The notes below the pieces were generated by a model. That model did not search any database, was not told where the DNA came from, and saw nothing but the letters and a program-made list of their open reading frames with translations. The translations under genes were made by a program, and so were the position numbers. From assembly GCA_030427735.1 (NCBI GenBank), contig JAUIBP010000007.1:115314-179313 (forward strand): 64,000 nucleotides of DNA, given 5' to 3'. Source of the DNA: Bacteroidia bacterium. Its GTDB lineage: Bacteria > Bacteroidota > Bacteroidia > Flavobacteriales > Flavobacteriaceae. Positions within the stretch are counted from its first letter, which is position 1. Each line of letters begins with the position of its first letter. Of this stretch, positions 16,956 to 26,040 are shown one piece after another.

Positions 16956-18962
16956 TTAAAAAGATATTGTTTTAATATCTCCGTTTTTCATTATTACTGT
17001 TATTTCATCTTTGTTTTCAACCCATTGTTTAATAGGCATTAATTCTTCGTTACTCCAAGTTTCGCCTGAGGCTTTCCAGAGTAACAATGTAGAAAATACG
17101 GTGTTGCGTTCGGGCAGATAATTTGCGCTAACATTTAAAAGACCACTTGTATTTGCTGTAGGGTGTAATCCTTCGGTTTCAATATATTCAATATCTTCCC
17201 AGCCTTTTAAGTTTACCATAGCGAGTTGGTAAACACCGTTATCTATAATGGCAATATCGTGTCCATCTATTCGTTTTAGCGTATAAACAATGTCTTGGTT
17301 TAAACGTGGTAAGGCATAGTGGCCTAACCGCATTGGTATTGGAGTTTTACTGTTATTAATATCTATTCGTAAAATACCGTTTGCCAAAGGAATGTCTGCT
17401 AATTGCATTTTTACGTTTTCATCGGTCTCTAGTACGGCATTTCTGTAGTAGATACCGTTTTTAAACGCTTTAAAGTCGTATAACCTAAAAACTTCCCAGG
17501 TGTTGTTTTGGTTTTTGAAAGCGTAATTCATAGAGACCTCTCCAGAATTGCCATCGGCTTGCCAAGGAAAAGCACTGTTGTAAGCTAGTTTATTATAGTT
17601 TTCAGACGAACGGAATTTCTGCCAATCGTCGGCTACTTTTTCGTGGCACCAAGCACGTAGTTCTGATGCTCCGCTATTGGGGTAATCTGTAATTAGCAGA
17701 TTTGATTGTTCTTGAAATGTGTTGTAAACGCGATTTTTTTCGAATTGATGCTCCCAAGGGCCATTGTTTTCTGTCGCATTCCAAAACGGATTATCGTCGG
17801 GAATTAAGAGGCCTAAAAATGCTTTTCCCATCCAATATACACTACCGCGACAACTATAATTTTGAACAGCGGGTTCAAAATGGCCATAAAAGCCTAAGGT
17901 TGGTACGCCATCTTCCAAAAAATCGGGCTGAGATAAAAATTGAAGCAATACTCCCGATGCTATTCTGCGCATCCATCCATAATTAATATCTTTATGTTTT
18001 AAGGTTCCCAAAAAGGGCAGTGGACTTATAGAGGCAAAGCGGTAGCTTATGCTGCGCCCGTACATGATCATTTCACCATTTTCAGAAAATAAATAGGGGT
18101 AATTATCGGCCATATCGGCAAAATTGTTCGTAAAGGCTTTGGCGGTTTCTGGCAAATATTTGTTGCCATAAAACTCGGACCATAATATGCCGTATAGTTG
18201 AAAAGCCCACATGCTGTAGTAATCGTAGGCCGGTGCATCGTTATACCAACCATCGGCACGATATTGTTTTAACGATAAGTCTAAATACGATTGTAACAGA
18301 TTGTCGTTTATAGCGAATCCTTGATCTTTAAAGAAACTTAAAATAAAAATGTTAAAAAAGCGCCAGTTAGAAGGCACGGTTGGCCCATTACCATAACTGA
18401 GCATGGTGCGAGCTATGTTGTCTTTTTCTTGTTGAGAGAGCGGTTCCCAAATGGCTTCGGGTGCTATAAATAACGAAATAGCCAAAGCGCCAAACTCCAC
18501 CAAAATTTGAGTAGGCCCTTGGTCTGGAGTGCGCGGTGGAATATAAGCATCACTATCTGGGTTTAGTAAATTTAAAATTTGATGTCTGTAATATCGGGCA
18601 ACTTCAATATTGTTAATTATTAAATCGGGTTCGTCTTTTAATAGTGGTGCCGCCACAAATAAGGTTCTACATAAACCTTCTAATTTTTCGGTAGGGATTT
18701 GGTCTTGGTTTTGCGGATAACTTTTGCCAGGAAGTTTAGGGAATTTCATGGCATCGGTATAAGTATCTATATAAGTAAAAGCACCTTCTAATAGGTATAA
18801 GGCAGCAGCTTTCCAATGTGTTTTTGTCATTCCCGTATAAGGACTTTTTACCAAATCGGGCTGTTCTACATGAAAAACAGAATCTTTGTCAGATTGTGTT
18901 TGAGCAGTTAAACACAGACAGGCAAACAGAATTAAGATGAACGTTATACTTAGGTTTTTCAT
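16956..18962 (-). CDS. DUF2264 glycoside hydrolase-like protein (GH154 type)
   Basis: A 668-residue secreted protein with a signal peptide ending near CLTAQ. Residues about 40-410 match DUF2264 (MTKTHWKAAALYLLEGAFTY, PSNWRFFNIFILSFFKDQG, DGWYNDAPAYDYYSMWAFQL), an alpha/alpha-barrel domain. A beta-rich domain follows to the C-terminus. From memory, DUF2264 proteins correspond to CAZy family GH154, where a beta-glucuronidase has been described; I cannot verify the assignment here. It is the third gene of a minus-strand operon with a BNR_4 protein (12 nt apart) and a GH88 enzyme, which strongly suggests degradation of a uronic-acid-containing polysaccharide. Confidence 0.78.
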   Translation of the reverse strand: MKNLSITFILILFACLCLTAQTQSDKDSVFHVEQPDLVKSPYTGMTKTHWKAAALYLLEGAFTYIDTYTDAMKFPKLPGKSYPQNQDQIPTEKLEGLCRTLFVAAPLLKDEPDLIINNIEVARYYRHQILNLLNPDSDAYIPPRTPDQGPTQILVEFGALAISLFIAPEAIWEPLSQQEKDNIARTMLSYGNGPTVPSNWRFFNIFILSFFKDQGFAINDNLLQSYLDLSLKQYRADGWYNDAPAYDYYSMWAFQLYGILWSEFYGNKYLPETAKAFTNNFADMADNYPYLFSENGEMIMYGRSISYRFASISPLPFLGTLKHKDINYGWMRRIASGVLLQFLSQPDFLEDGVPTLGFYGHFEPAVQNYSCRGSVYWMGKAFLGLLIPDDNPFWNATENNGPWEHQFEKNRVYNTFQEQSNLLITDYPNSGASELRAWCHEKVADDWQKFRSSENYNKLAYNSAFPWQADGNSGEVSMNYAFKNQNNTWEVFRLYDFKAFKNGIYYRNAVLETDENVKMQLADIPLANGILRIDINNSKTPIPMRLGHYALPRLNQDIVYTLKRIDGHDIAIIDNGVYQLAMVNLKGWEDIEYIETEGLHPTANTSGLLNVSANYLPERNTVFSTLLLWKASGETWSNEELMPIKQWVENKDEITVIMKNGDIKTISF

Positions 18963-18974
18963 TGTGTTTTGCTT

Positions 18975-20282
18975 TTATAATTTCCAATCTAAAACGTGCA
19001 CCATACTACTATCTATTTCAGAAAGCCCTTCACTATCAATTTGATATGTTTTTTGAAGAAAGAGACTTAGTATGTTTTGTGTTTTCCATAGTTCTGAATC
19101 TAAGGTAGGTTCCCAAGCCCCATAGTCGTCGTGAGTAAGATCTGTAATTTGCCAAGGGCTTTTTATAGGAATAGTATTATAAGCTACCGAAACTTTATTT
19201 GCACGTTCTTCATCTCTAAAAATTACAAATACCTGATTGGTTTTGTTCACCACAATTTGTGGTCTGGAAATAGGAATGGCTTTGGTACCTAAACCACTAA
19301 GACTAAAAGAGGTTTTTCTAAACTTAAGGTTTGTAGTTGTCCAATTGTTCTGCTTGTAAACCACACGAAATTGTGGCACCTTACTTACGGTATCTCTCCA
19401 ATAACTTACAATATAAGGGTTGCCATTTTGGTCGGTTGTCATAGAAGTTTGATTAATAAGTTCGCTATGTTGCGGAATGTGCTGAATGATTTCAGCACTA
19501 CTTTCTGTAATAGGAAGTTGATAGGTTTTGCCAGTCGATTTCTGCCAAGTTTTGCCACCATCCTTAGAGCAGGCATAAGCCAAATCGTGATTGCTAGCAA
19601 CGTCGGGAGTTTCACGCCAAACCCAAGAAACATGTATTTGGTCTTGAGGGTCTACATACGCTTGCCAGTATGCATTCCGAAGGCTCTCCCCATCAATTAA
19701 ATTATCTTGAACACGTTGCCAAGTCTGCGTTTGTGTGTTGTAGCGATTTATAACCAAATTACCATTGCCAGAGCCACCATCTCTGTAAAAAAATAAAAGA
19801 TTGCCATCTTGTAAGGCATAAAATTCGGGGTAACTAACGTGCTGCTCGTTACGGCCTATCATAGCCATAGCATCGTCCATTTGTAAGGAGAAAGGTGCTA
19901 TACTTTTGGTGTAATTAAGCGGTGTATTGTGGTTTCCCCATGCAAGGTGTAAAAACCCATCACCATCTACCATAATACTAATGGAATTGTGAGCATCTTT
20001 AGTGTTGGCGGTGTATGGTGTGGTATGGGTTTCCCAATTGGTACTATGCAAGAGGCGTTTGCCCAACACGACTTGTCCTGTTTTATTGTAATAAGCAGTG
20101 TATTGATAGTTACCGTGAGTAACTAAAGCATTTTTTCTGAAAATAACGGTATTTATTGAATTTTTAGCCCAGCCATGACCAACTTGAGAAATGGTGGTTT
20201 TAGGTGGATTTTGAAATGAGGTTCTGTGGCAGGAAGTTGCTAATACAGCAATAAATATATAAGTGAGGTACGATTTTAACAT
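18975..20282 (-). CDS. BNR_4 repeat beta-propeller protein, putative polysaccharide lyase or glycosidase
   Basis: A 435-residue predicted lipoprotein (YIFIAVLATSC). The rest is a BNR_4-type seven-bladed propeller, with NYQYTAYYNKTGQVVLGKR, HNSISIMVDGDGFLHLAWGN, YPEFYALQDGNLLFFYRDGG and repeated strand-turn units. The BNR_4 fold occurs in ulvan lyases (PL24/PL25), rhamnose-glucuronate lyases and related alpha-rhamnosidases, all acting next to glucuronic or iduronic acid. I cannot choose between lyase and hydrolase from sequence. The GH88 gene just upstream (17 nt) removes unsaturated uronic acids, the product of a lyase, which favours a lyase role. Confidence 0.75.
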   Translation of the reverse strand: MLKSYLTYIFIAVLATSCHRTSFQNPPKTTISQVGHGWAKNSINTVIFRKNALVTHGNYQYTAYYNKTGQVVLGKRLLHSTNWETHTTPYTANTKDAHNSISIMVDGDGFLHLAWGNHNTPLNYTKSIAPFSLQMDDAMAMIGRNEQHVSYPEFYALQDGNLLFFYRDGGSGNGNLVINRYNTQTQTWQRVQDNLIDGESLRNAYWQAYVDPQDQIHVSWVWRETPDVASNHDLAYACSKDGGKTWQKSTGKTYQLPITESSAEIIQHIPQHSELINQTSMTTDQNGNPYIVSYWRDTVSKVPQFRVVYKQNNWTTTNLKFRKTSFSLSGLGTKAIPISRPQIVVNKTNQVFVIFRDEERANKVSVAYNTIPIKSPWQITDLTHDDYGAWEPTLDSELWKTQNILSLFLQKTYQIDSEGLSEIDSSMVHVLDWKL

Positions 20283-20299
20283 GGTGGAATATTCAGATA

Positions 20300-21517
20300 T
20301 TATTGAAGCGGTTTTACTTTATTTAAATACCTTAATAAGGCTTCAACATAATAATAATCGGCATACGATAGCGGCACATCTACTTCGGTATTATCGGGCA
20401 TATTGCCAACACAATGTTTTATAATAAATCCGCCTAGTTCTCCTTGATTGGCAAAATATTTGGGAGATGAAAGACTTTTTAGCATTTGTTCTGCCGTGCT
20501 AAAATAGATGTCTGCTTCATTTTTTGGAGCGTATTGTTGGAGTTCTAAAAGGGCAGAAGCTATAATGGCCGCAGCCGAAGCGTCTCTCTTGGCCGAAGGA
20601 ATATCGGGAGCATCAAAATCCCAATACGGAATTTTATCTTCAGGAAGATTGGGGTGATTCACAATAAAATCGGCTATGCCCAAAGCATGTTTTAAGTATT
20701 CGGTGTTTTTGGTATAGCGATACATGGTCGTGTAACCGTAAAGTCCCCAAGCTTGCCCACGTGCCCAAGCAGAAGTGTCGGCAAACCCTTGATCGGTATT
20801 TTTCATTTCTACTTTTCCACTGATAGTATCATATGATACTACATGATAGCTGCTGTAATCTGGTCTAAAATGTTGTTTTAATGTGGTATTGGCATGGCTT
20901 AAAGCTATTTGTGTGAATTCGGGGTTGTTAAAATGCTTGCCAGCCCAAAGCAGCATTTCTAAATTCATCATGTTGTCTATAATTACAGGATATTGCCACT
21001 TATCGTTCCATGGCGCAGGATCCCAAGATCGGATGGTTTGTGTTGTAGGATGATATCGGGAACTTATAGATTGCGAGGCTTGGTTTATTACTTGAGCATA
21101 AGTAGAATTTTTGGTAAGCTGATAGGCATTGCCAAAACTACAAAACATCATGAAACCTAAATCGTGTGTCGTGGTATTGTATTGTTCCTTTTCGAGTTCT
21201 GTTAATTTTTTTTCAGCTGTTTTTAGAAATAAGGAGTCCGATGTGCCTTCAAATAAATAGATCAAGGTGCCTGGATAAAACCCGCTGCACCACCAACCCG
21301 AATCGCTTGTTCTTAAGGTATCGTGGCTAAAGGTAGTTGGAAATTCATTTTCAGGAACTGATTCAGATAACAAGCGATAGTGATCGGCTGCGTTTTGTAA
21401 ACTTCTGTCAGCCCAAGTCGGTGCCTCCTTTTTAGTGTTCGATTTATGGTCTGTTTTACAGCTTGTAAATTGAAAGGTGATACTAACGCAGAGTATTAAA
21501 AGAGTTGTTTTGTACAT
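20300..21517 (-). CDS. GH88 unsaturated glucuronyl hydrolase, lipoprotein
   Basis: I start at the Met at 21517, which opens a lipoprotein signal (MYKTTLLILCVSITFQFTSC, Cys20); a start 39 nt further upstream would add unlikely residues. The alpha/alpha-barrel of GH88 is clear. It has SGWWCSGFYPGTLIYLFE (73-90), the first catalytic Asp in THDLGFMMF (Asp119), the second in IIDNMMNLEMLLW (Asp181), then WARGQAWGLYGYTTMYRYT. GH88 hydrates and cleaves the unsaturated uronic acid left at the chain end by polysaccharide lyases. It leads the three-gene operon with the BNR_4 and DUF2264 proteins. No SusC/SusD pair lies nearby. Confidence 0.9.
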   Translation of the reverse strand: MYKTTLLILCVSITFQFTSCKTDHKSNTKKEAPTWADRSLQNAADHYRLLSESVPENEFPTTFSHDTLRTSDSGWWCSGFYPGTLIYLFEGTSDSLFLKTAEKKLTELEKEQYNTTTHDLGFMMFCSFGNAYQLTKNSTYAQVINQASQSISSRYHPTTQTIRSWDPAPWNDKWQYPVIIDNMMNLEMLLWAGKHFNNPEFTQIALSHANTTLKQHFRPDYSSYHVVSYDTISGKVEMKNTDQGFADTSAWARGQAWGLYGYTTMYRYTKNTEYLKHALGIADFIVNHPNLPEDKIPYWDFDAPDIPSAKRDASAAAIIASALLELQQYAPKNEADIYFSTAEQMLKSLSSPKYFANQGELGGFIIKHCVGNMPDNTEVDVPLSYADYYYVEALLRYLNKVKPLQ

Positions 21518-21642
21518 ATAGCTTATTATTGTTTTTTCAGTTTGCTTTCTACACAAAAATAGATGATTTTTACGGGTTACTAAAACAATACAATCGAGAT
21601 GCTTGAGTTTAGGGCGATTACCCTTATTACATCATTTATCCC

Positions 21643-23328
21643 CTAAAAAGGAGCATCGCATTGCATGGTAAGTTGTTCTTTAGTTGCGGGGTGAACAAAA
21701 CTGATGCGTTCGGCATGTAAATGTAAACGGTTTGCATGTTTGCCATAAAGGTCGTCTCCTACAATAGGTGTATTGAGTCCGTTAATATGAGCTGCATGTA
21801 CACGTAGTTGGTGTGTGCGTCCAGAAATGGGGTAGAAGTAAACCCGAGTGCGACCATTTGCTATGTCAATCACGCGATACTTGGTTTTGGCAGGTTTACC
21901 ATAATCGTAACAAACCAATTGTTGCGGTCTGTTATCCAAATCGACACGTAGCGGTAAATCTATAAGGCCTTCAGTTGTTTTTAAAATGCCATCTAAAAGT
22001 GCTACATACCTTTTTTGAACGCTACGTTCTATAAACTGTTTTTGAAGCTGCTTGTGTATGCGTTCGGTTTTGGCGACTAGTAATAAACCAGAAGTCGACA
22101 TGTCTAGACGATGAACCAATAATGGCCCTTTTGCATTAGGTAAATATTGTTTTAATTGACTTAAAAGAGATGTATTTTGGGTTTTTCCAGGTACAGATAA
22201 AAACTCGTGAGGCTTGTTTACAAGAAGCAAATGCTCGTCTTCAAATACAATATTTAATGCCTTATTTTCGCTAATGCTGTTTGTAATGGGGTTTGGTTCT
22301 ACGGTTAATCCTTGCATCATGTGTCCTAAAATGGGTTCGCATTTACTGCGACAAGACGGGTAGAATTGTTGGTGTTTACGCACTTCGGATTTTGGCGAAG
22401 CTCCCCACCAAAATTCAGCCATCGTTACAGGGTGTAATTGGTTTTGGTAAGCAAACTGAAACAATTTAGGCGCTGCACATTCTCCAGCGGCAGCTGGCGG
22501 TACACCTGCAGTTGTAGTTTTAAAAATATCTAGTAAATCCTTTTCTTCGCCACGGGCATTTAAAAAGCGATAGTGCTCGTGCAATTGCTTTTGTAAGTTT
22601 GCCGATTGCTTGGCGCGTTGTTTTTTTAAACGGAGAATGGGAGCTTTTAAAGCATTAACCTTGTGCTGGGCGTTTTGTAGTGCATTTGCCCAATACAATT
22701 TTAATTGTTTTAATTGAATTTGATAGGCTATGCTTTTTTGGTTTAAACTTTCGCTGTAAGCTGAAAAATCATCAGCGTTAAGCGTTAATTGTGCGTTTTC
22801 GCGTTGTAGTTTTCGCTGTTGCTTTTTGGTTTTTATTAAGGTTTTTAGCGCTTGTATTTCTTTATCGGAAGTATCGGTAATCTCTTTTAATTCGTGTAAT
22901 GTAGATATATAATTGGGTGCTGTTTCTAGCTCGCTTATGGTATGATTGAGCTGATTTAATTGAGCTTCACCCTTTTTATAAAATCCAGCTGTGTTTAAGG
23001 TGTCGTACACAGGAGGCACAAAGCCTTTTAAATGGTTGCTGTCTGCCAATTTACCTGAAAACGCAGCAATGTAAAACAGTTGGTTTAATTGGTTTTTAAC
23101 CACCATAATACCAAACATTTTACCAATAACCAATCCGTTCTGTGTGTCGTCTAAACCAAAATTATGAGTAAAATCGGATTGATTTTCTAGATAGTTTTGT
23201 AAATCTTTTGCCGCAGTTAAACAAAGCGGATGCGGTGTGTAATAAAACGGAAAGGTAAACGCTGTGGGTAAATCGTTTTTAGAATTTGTATGTAATGGGT
23301 GTATTTGTGTATCCGTAAAGGTAAACAT
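21643..23328 (-). CDS. RluA-family pseudouridine synthase with long N-terminal extension
   Basis: A 561-residue protein. The C-terminal 220 residues are the RluA catalytic domain, with VHRLDMSTSGLLLVAK at about residue 405 (catalytic Asp in HRLD), KRYVALLDG, and GRTHQLRVHAAHINGLNTPI. The first 340 residues are an extension seen in some Bacteroidota and Gammaproteobacteria: an alpha/beta start, a helical coiled-coil stretch (about 110-250) and a Cys-containing linker (YPSCRSKCEPILGHMM). It isomerises uridine in rRNA or tRNA; the target site is unknown. The start at 23328 is plausible but was not confirmed by a strong promoter. Confidence 0.87.
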   Translation of the reverse strand: MFTFTDTQIHPLHTNSKNDLPTAFTFPFYYTPHPLCLTAAKDLQNYLENQSDFTHNFGLDDTQNGLVIGKMFGIMVVKNQLNQLFYIAAFSGKLADSNHLKGFVPPVYDTLNTAGFYKKGEAQLNQLNHTISELETAPNYISTLHELKEITDTSDKEIQALKTLIKTKKQQRKLQRENAQLTLNADDFSAYSESLNQKSIAYQIQLKQLKLYWANALQNAQHKVNALKAPILRLKKQRAKQSANLQKQLHEHYRFLNARGEEKDLLDIFKTTTAGVPPAAAGECAAPKLFQFAYQNQLHPVTMAEFWWGASPKSEVRKHQQFYPSCRSKCEPILGHMMQGLTVEPNPITNSISENKALNIVFEDEHLLLVNKPHEFLSVPGKTQNTSLLSQLKQYLPNAKGPLLVHRLDMSTSGLLLVAKTERIHKQLQKQFIERSVQKRYVALLDGILKTTEGLIDLPLRVDLDNRPQQLVCYDYGKPAKTKYRVIDIANGRTRVYFYPISGRTHQLRVHAAHINGLNTPIVGDDLYGKHANRLHLHAERISFVHPATKEQLTMQCDAPF

Positions 23329-23412
23329 AAGGCAGTATTATATCGGCTGTGCAAAGAAACAAAATATACAAGCACGAAAAGAGAAAGACCTTATAGGATG
23401 TTTTAAAAAATG

Positions 23413-23829
23413 TTAAGGAAGCCTGTATTTTCCAGAAGGAATATACTGTAAATTGGTGGTGGGTAAATTGTATAGATACATCCAAGAGATTACTGCAGTA
23501 TTCTCGGATGTAAACACTGGTATAAGCTCACGTTTATATAAAAATGGTTCTGGTAACAAAGGGTTTATACCTTCATAAATATCGAGTACTTTAAAGACGG
23601 TTTCTGTATTATCGAGTTCGTAAATCTGACCATAAACACGATGTTTTTTGTTAGCGCTCAAAACAGCGCCAGGGTAACCATCGACTTCAAAAAGTTTGGC
23701 GTGGCAATACCCGTGATCTATAAACTTAGAATGGGCATTTAAAAATAGAGCCATTTCGTGTTTAGATTGTTGCATGAGGGTGCCATACACGAATAAATAT
23801 TTCGATGTATTTTGTTTGTTATCTTTCAT
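23413..23829 (-). CDS. Gamma-glutamylcyclotransferase family protein (AIG2/GGCT-like)
   Basis: A 138-residue protein with the GGCT/AIG2 start KYLFVYGTLMQQSKHEMAL (the YGTL substrate-binding loop, about residues 11-18) and the later VYGQIYELDNTETVFKVLDI segment with its conserved glycine and acidic residues. Members cyclise gamma-glutamyl dipeptides or gamma-glutamylamines to 5-oxoproline, though many bacterial ones are uncharacterised. It is a stand-alone minus-strand gene. A short palindrome (TTCCTTTAAAAGGAA) about 20 nt upstream of the start may be regulatory. Confidence 0.83.
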   Translation of the reverse strand: MKDNKQNTSKYLFVYGTLMQQSKHEMALFLNAHSKFIDHGYCHAKLFEVDGYPGAVLSANKKHRVYGQIYELDNTETVFKVLDIYEGINPLLPEPFLYKRELIPVFTSENTAVISWMYLYNLPTTNLQYIPSGKYRLP

Positions 23830-23912
23830 AAGTGGTTGAGCTTAATTTCCTTTAAAAGGAATTTGACTTGTAATTTTTTAAGCATCAATACATACTCTGC
23901 AAGATATTATAA

Positions 23913-23952
23913 TTCCCTAAATGTAACAGTCAATAAGATTACATTTAGGGAA
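23913..23952 (-). terminator. 14-bp perfect hairpin after the AhpD-like gene
   Basis: TTCCCTAAATGTAA and its exact complement TTACATTTAGGGAA enclose a 12-nt loop, beginning 13 nt after the stop of the minus-strand AhpD-like gene. No clear U-tract follows, so it may be a terminator or an mRNA-stabilising 3' hairpin. Confidence 0.55.
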
Positions 23953-23965
23953 ATATATTGATGGA

Positions 23966-24523
23966 TTAAACAAATTTTTTGAATCCTTCATCTAAAGGTG
24001 TTTCGGCAATAGAGTTGGTGTAATTACTAATGGTTTTTTGAGCCAATCCTAATACGATGTCAAGTAATTGCCTTTTGGTAAAACCAGCGTCGTAAAAAGC
24101 CTCTATTTCGTTTTGTGGTATGTTGCCTCGGTTTCTTACTATAGATAAGGTGGTGTTTCTTAAAACTTCTAGCTTGTTGTCGGGAAGTTCAGTGTTATTT
24201 TTTAAAGCATTTATTATATCGTCATCTATCTGCATACTTTTGGCAATAGCGGTATGTGCAGGTACGCAGTAATGGCAGTTGTGCTCTACATTTATGGTTT
24301 GCCAAACTACAGTGAGTTCGTTAGGGTTAAACGACGAATTTGCGAAGAGTTCATGTAAGTTTTGATATGCTTCTAATAAGCCAGGGGCTTCGGCCAAAAC
24401 GCCATGTAAGTTAGGGACATATCCATAAGCTTTTTTAGACTTTTCAAGTAACTGTTTGCTTCCTTCTGGAGCCGTTTCTGTGTTGTGTACTGTAAATCCA
24501 GTACTGTGTTTTGTGGTGTTCAT
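23966..24523 (-). CDS. AhpD-like carboxymuconolactone decarboxylase family protein
   Basis: A 185-residue soluble helical protein. The AhpD/CMD motif is EHNCHYCVPAH (Cys83, Cys86, His90), the redox-active Cys pair plus proton-relay His of alkylhydroperoxidase D-type proteins. Family members reduce peroxides or disulfides using that pair. It carries the shared 22-bp palindromic site 30 nt upstream of its start, the same spacing as the peroxiredoxin-like gene at 25231-26010, with the TetR gene between them. A redox or detoxification response controlled by that TetR protein is inferred. Confidence 0.85.
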   Translation of the reverse strand: MNTTKHSTGFTVHNTETAPEGSKQLLEKSKKAYGYVPNLHGVLAEAPGLLEAYQNLHELFANSSFNPNELTVVWQTINVEHNCHYCVPAHTAIAKSMQIDDDIINALKNNTELPDNKLEVLRNTTLSIVRNRGNIPQNEIEAFYDAGFTKRQLLDIVLGLAQKTISNYTNSIAETPLDEGFKKFV

Positions 24524-24552
24524 AATTTATAAATTTAATGGATTGTTTATAT

Positions 24553-24574
24553 CTAAACAATCGGTTAGAAATAA
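24553..24574 (-). promoter_or_regulatory. Candidate TetR operator upstream of the AhpD-like gene
   Basis: A 22-nt site beginning CTAAACAATCGGTTAG, an imperfect palindrome (12 of 16 positions symmetric), is identical to 26041-26062. It lies 30 nt upstream of the AhpD-like start codon. Identical sequence and spacing in front of two separate genes argue for a shared operator of the adjacent TetR protein. Confidence 0.7.
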
Positions 24575-24585
24575 GATAAAAAATA

Positions 24586-25149
24586 TTATAGCCCTTTAAA
24601 AATGTTTTCTATATAGTGATGTAGTTGTTGAGTTGTAAATGATTTAGTGGCCGAAGATAAACCAAACATTGCGATAATAAGGTAATCGGCCTCTTGGTTA
24701 ATAAGTGCTGTACTTTTTGAAGAATCTTGTTGCAAAATATTCTTAAATACATTCCGCACACTTTGGGTGTATTGCGTTAAAGTTGTTTTCAGTTGGGCGT
24801 CGATATCTGAGCCTAATTCGTTGGCCGTATTCGAGATTAAACATCCTTTGCCAAACTCGAAATCTTTTGAAAAATCAATAAAGTCGTAAAAGTAATTTTT
24901 AATACTTGCTATGCCTAGATCGCTTTGTTCCATGCGGTGTATTAAGACATCTAACTTTTGTTTATAACATCTTAAACTTTCTAAAAACACCCCTTGTTTG
25001 TTACCAAAACTCGCATAAATAGAGAATTTATTGATGCCCATTTCTTGTTCTAACATGTGCATAGAAGTAGTTTCGAATCCATTTCGCCAAAATAAATTCA
25101 TGGCTTTTTCGATTACTTCTTGTTCGTTATAGTTTTTAGTTCTGGGCAT
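24586..25149 (-). CDS. TetR/AcrR family transcriptional regulator
   Basis: A 187-residue protein. The N-terminal 50 residues are a TetR helix-turn-helix (QEVIEKAMNLFWRNGFETTS, then MGINKFSIYASFGNKQGVFL). The C-terminal part is a helical ligand-binding and dimerisation domain resembling the TetR_C group seen in regulators of electrophile or nitrogenous-drug response (CLISNTANELGSD). It lies between two redox genes that share a 22-bp palindrome upstream, so it is probably their repressor. Its own upstream region has a TATATTTG -7-like box (25168-25175) and a separate palindrome at 25191-25208. The ligand is unknown. Confidence 0.88.
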   Translation of the reverse strand: MPRTKNYNEQEVIEKAMNLFWRNGFETTSMHMLEQEMGINKFSIYASFGNKQGVFLESLRCYKQKLDVLIHRMEQSDLGIASIKNYFYDFIDFSKDFEFGKGCLISNTANELGSDIDAQLKTTLTQYTQSVRNVFKNILQQDSSKSTALINQEADYLIIAMFGLSSATKSFTTQQLHHYIENIFKGL

Positions 25150-25190
25150 GTTTAACTGTAAGGGTTACAAATATACTAAAAGCTGTGGCC

Positions 25191-25208
25191 AAAAGTATAT
25201 GTACTTTT
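25191..25208. promoter_or_regulatory. Perfect inverted repeat between tetR and the peroxiredoxin-like gene
   Basis: AAAAGTA-TATG-TACTTTT, a 7-bp perfect palindrome, lies 42 nt upstream of the tetR start and 23 nt downstream of the peroxiredoxin-like stop. It could be a second operator, for autoregulation, or a weak terminator. It does not match the 22-bp site. Confidence 0.4.
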
Positions 25209-25230
25209 ACGACTTTATTTTATTGATAAA

Positions 25231-26010
25231 TTACTTTTTCATATTTTTTAAGAATGCTGTAAGATCTTTAGGTTCTGCACGGTTTCTGTAGTCGGCATCT
25301 ATAAATGCGTACGCAATGGTGCCATCTGTATTAATTATATATGTTGCAGCTAAAGGCAGCTCGTTCGAAGCATCGCCGTTATGGGCATTTAAATCGAATT
25401 TTTCGTTATATTTTTGGGCTACATCGTCGGTTAATTTGTAAACGACACCGTAAGTTCTTGCCACGTTATTTCCTACATCGCTAAGTACTTCAAAATCCAA
25501 TTCGTTTTTTTCGCTGGTTTTTAAAGACTGGTCTGGTAATTCTGGTGTTAAAGCTAAAAGATTAGCACCTTCTGCCTTAAAGTTAGGAAGTTCTTCTTGT
25601 AAATAGTGTAAATTTATATTGCAATATGGGCACCAGCCGCCTCTGTACCACACTAAAACTACTGGGCCTTGTTGTAAATAATCCTGTAATGTAACGTCTT
25701 TCCCTAAGGCATTTTTTAAAGTGAAATTAGGAGCTGTATCGCCCACGTTTTTGGCATGCTCTAACACGCCACTTGTAGCCACAGCATCAAGACCTTCTCG
25801 ATATGTTTTTTTAATGTTATCGTCGGCTTTTTTGTTGAAATTGCTTTTGCGTTCTTCTAAAGCTTCAGTTTGTGTTGGCTCAGGCTTCGGCATTGCATGT
25901 TCTGTAATTGGTTGTTCTGGCGTCATCGTTTTTTGTTCTTTTTTGGTGTTATTACACGAGTGTAATACTGGTAATGCTAGACATAAAGTTAAAATGTGTA
26001 GTGCTTTCAT
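25231..26010 (-). CDS. Peroxiredoxin-like (AhpC/TSA) lipoprotein
   Basis: A 259-residue predicted lipoprotein (LTLCLALPVLHSC). After a 70-residue charged linker, residues about 90-259 form a thioredoxin/peroxiredoxin fold with NFTLKNALGKDVTLQDY, VVLVWYRGGWCPYCNINL (Cys127 and Cys130) and FEVLSDVGNNVARTYGVVY. The CxxC arrangement and length match the peroxiredoxin-like family rather than classic 2-Cys AhpC. It should reduce peroxides or disulfides at the cell envelope. It carries the same upstream 22-bp site as the AhpD-like gene and is probably in the same TetR regulon. Confidence 0.85.
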   Translation of the reverse strand: MKALHILTLCLALPVLHSCNNTKKEQKTMTPEQPITEHAMPKPEPTQTEALEERKSNFNKKADDNIKKTYREGLDAVATSGVLEHAKNVGDTAPNFTLKNALGKDVTLQDYLQQGPVVLVWYRGGWCPYCNINLHYLQEELPNFKAEGANLLALTPELPDQSLKTSEKNELDFEVLSDVGNNVARTYGVVYKLTDDVAQKYNEKFDLNAHNGDASNELPLAATYIINTDGTIAYAFIDADYRNRAEPKDLTAFLKNMKK

Positions 26011-26040
26011 AAATATATAAGTGATTAAATATATTCAAAA

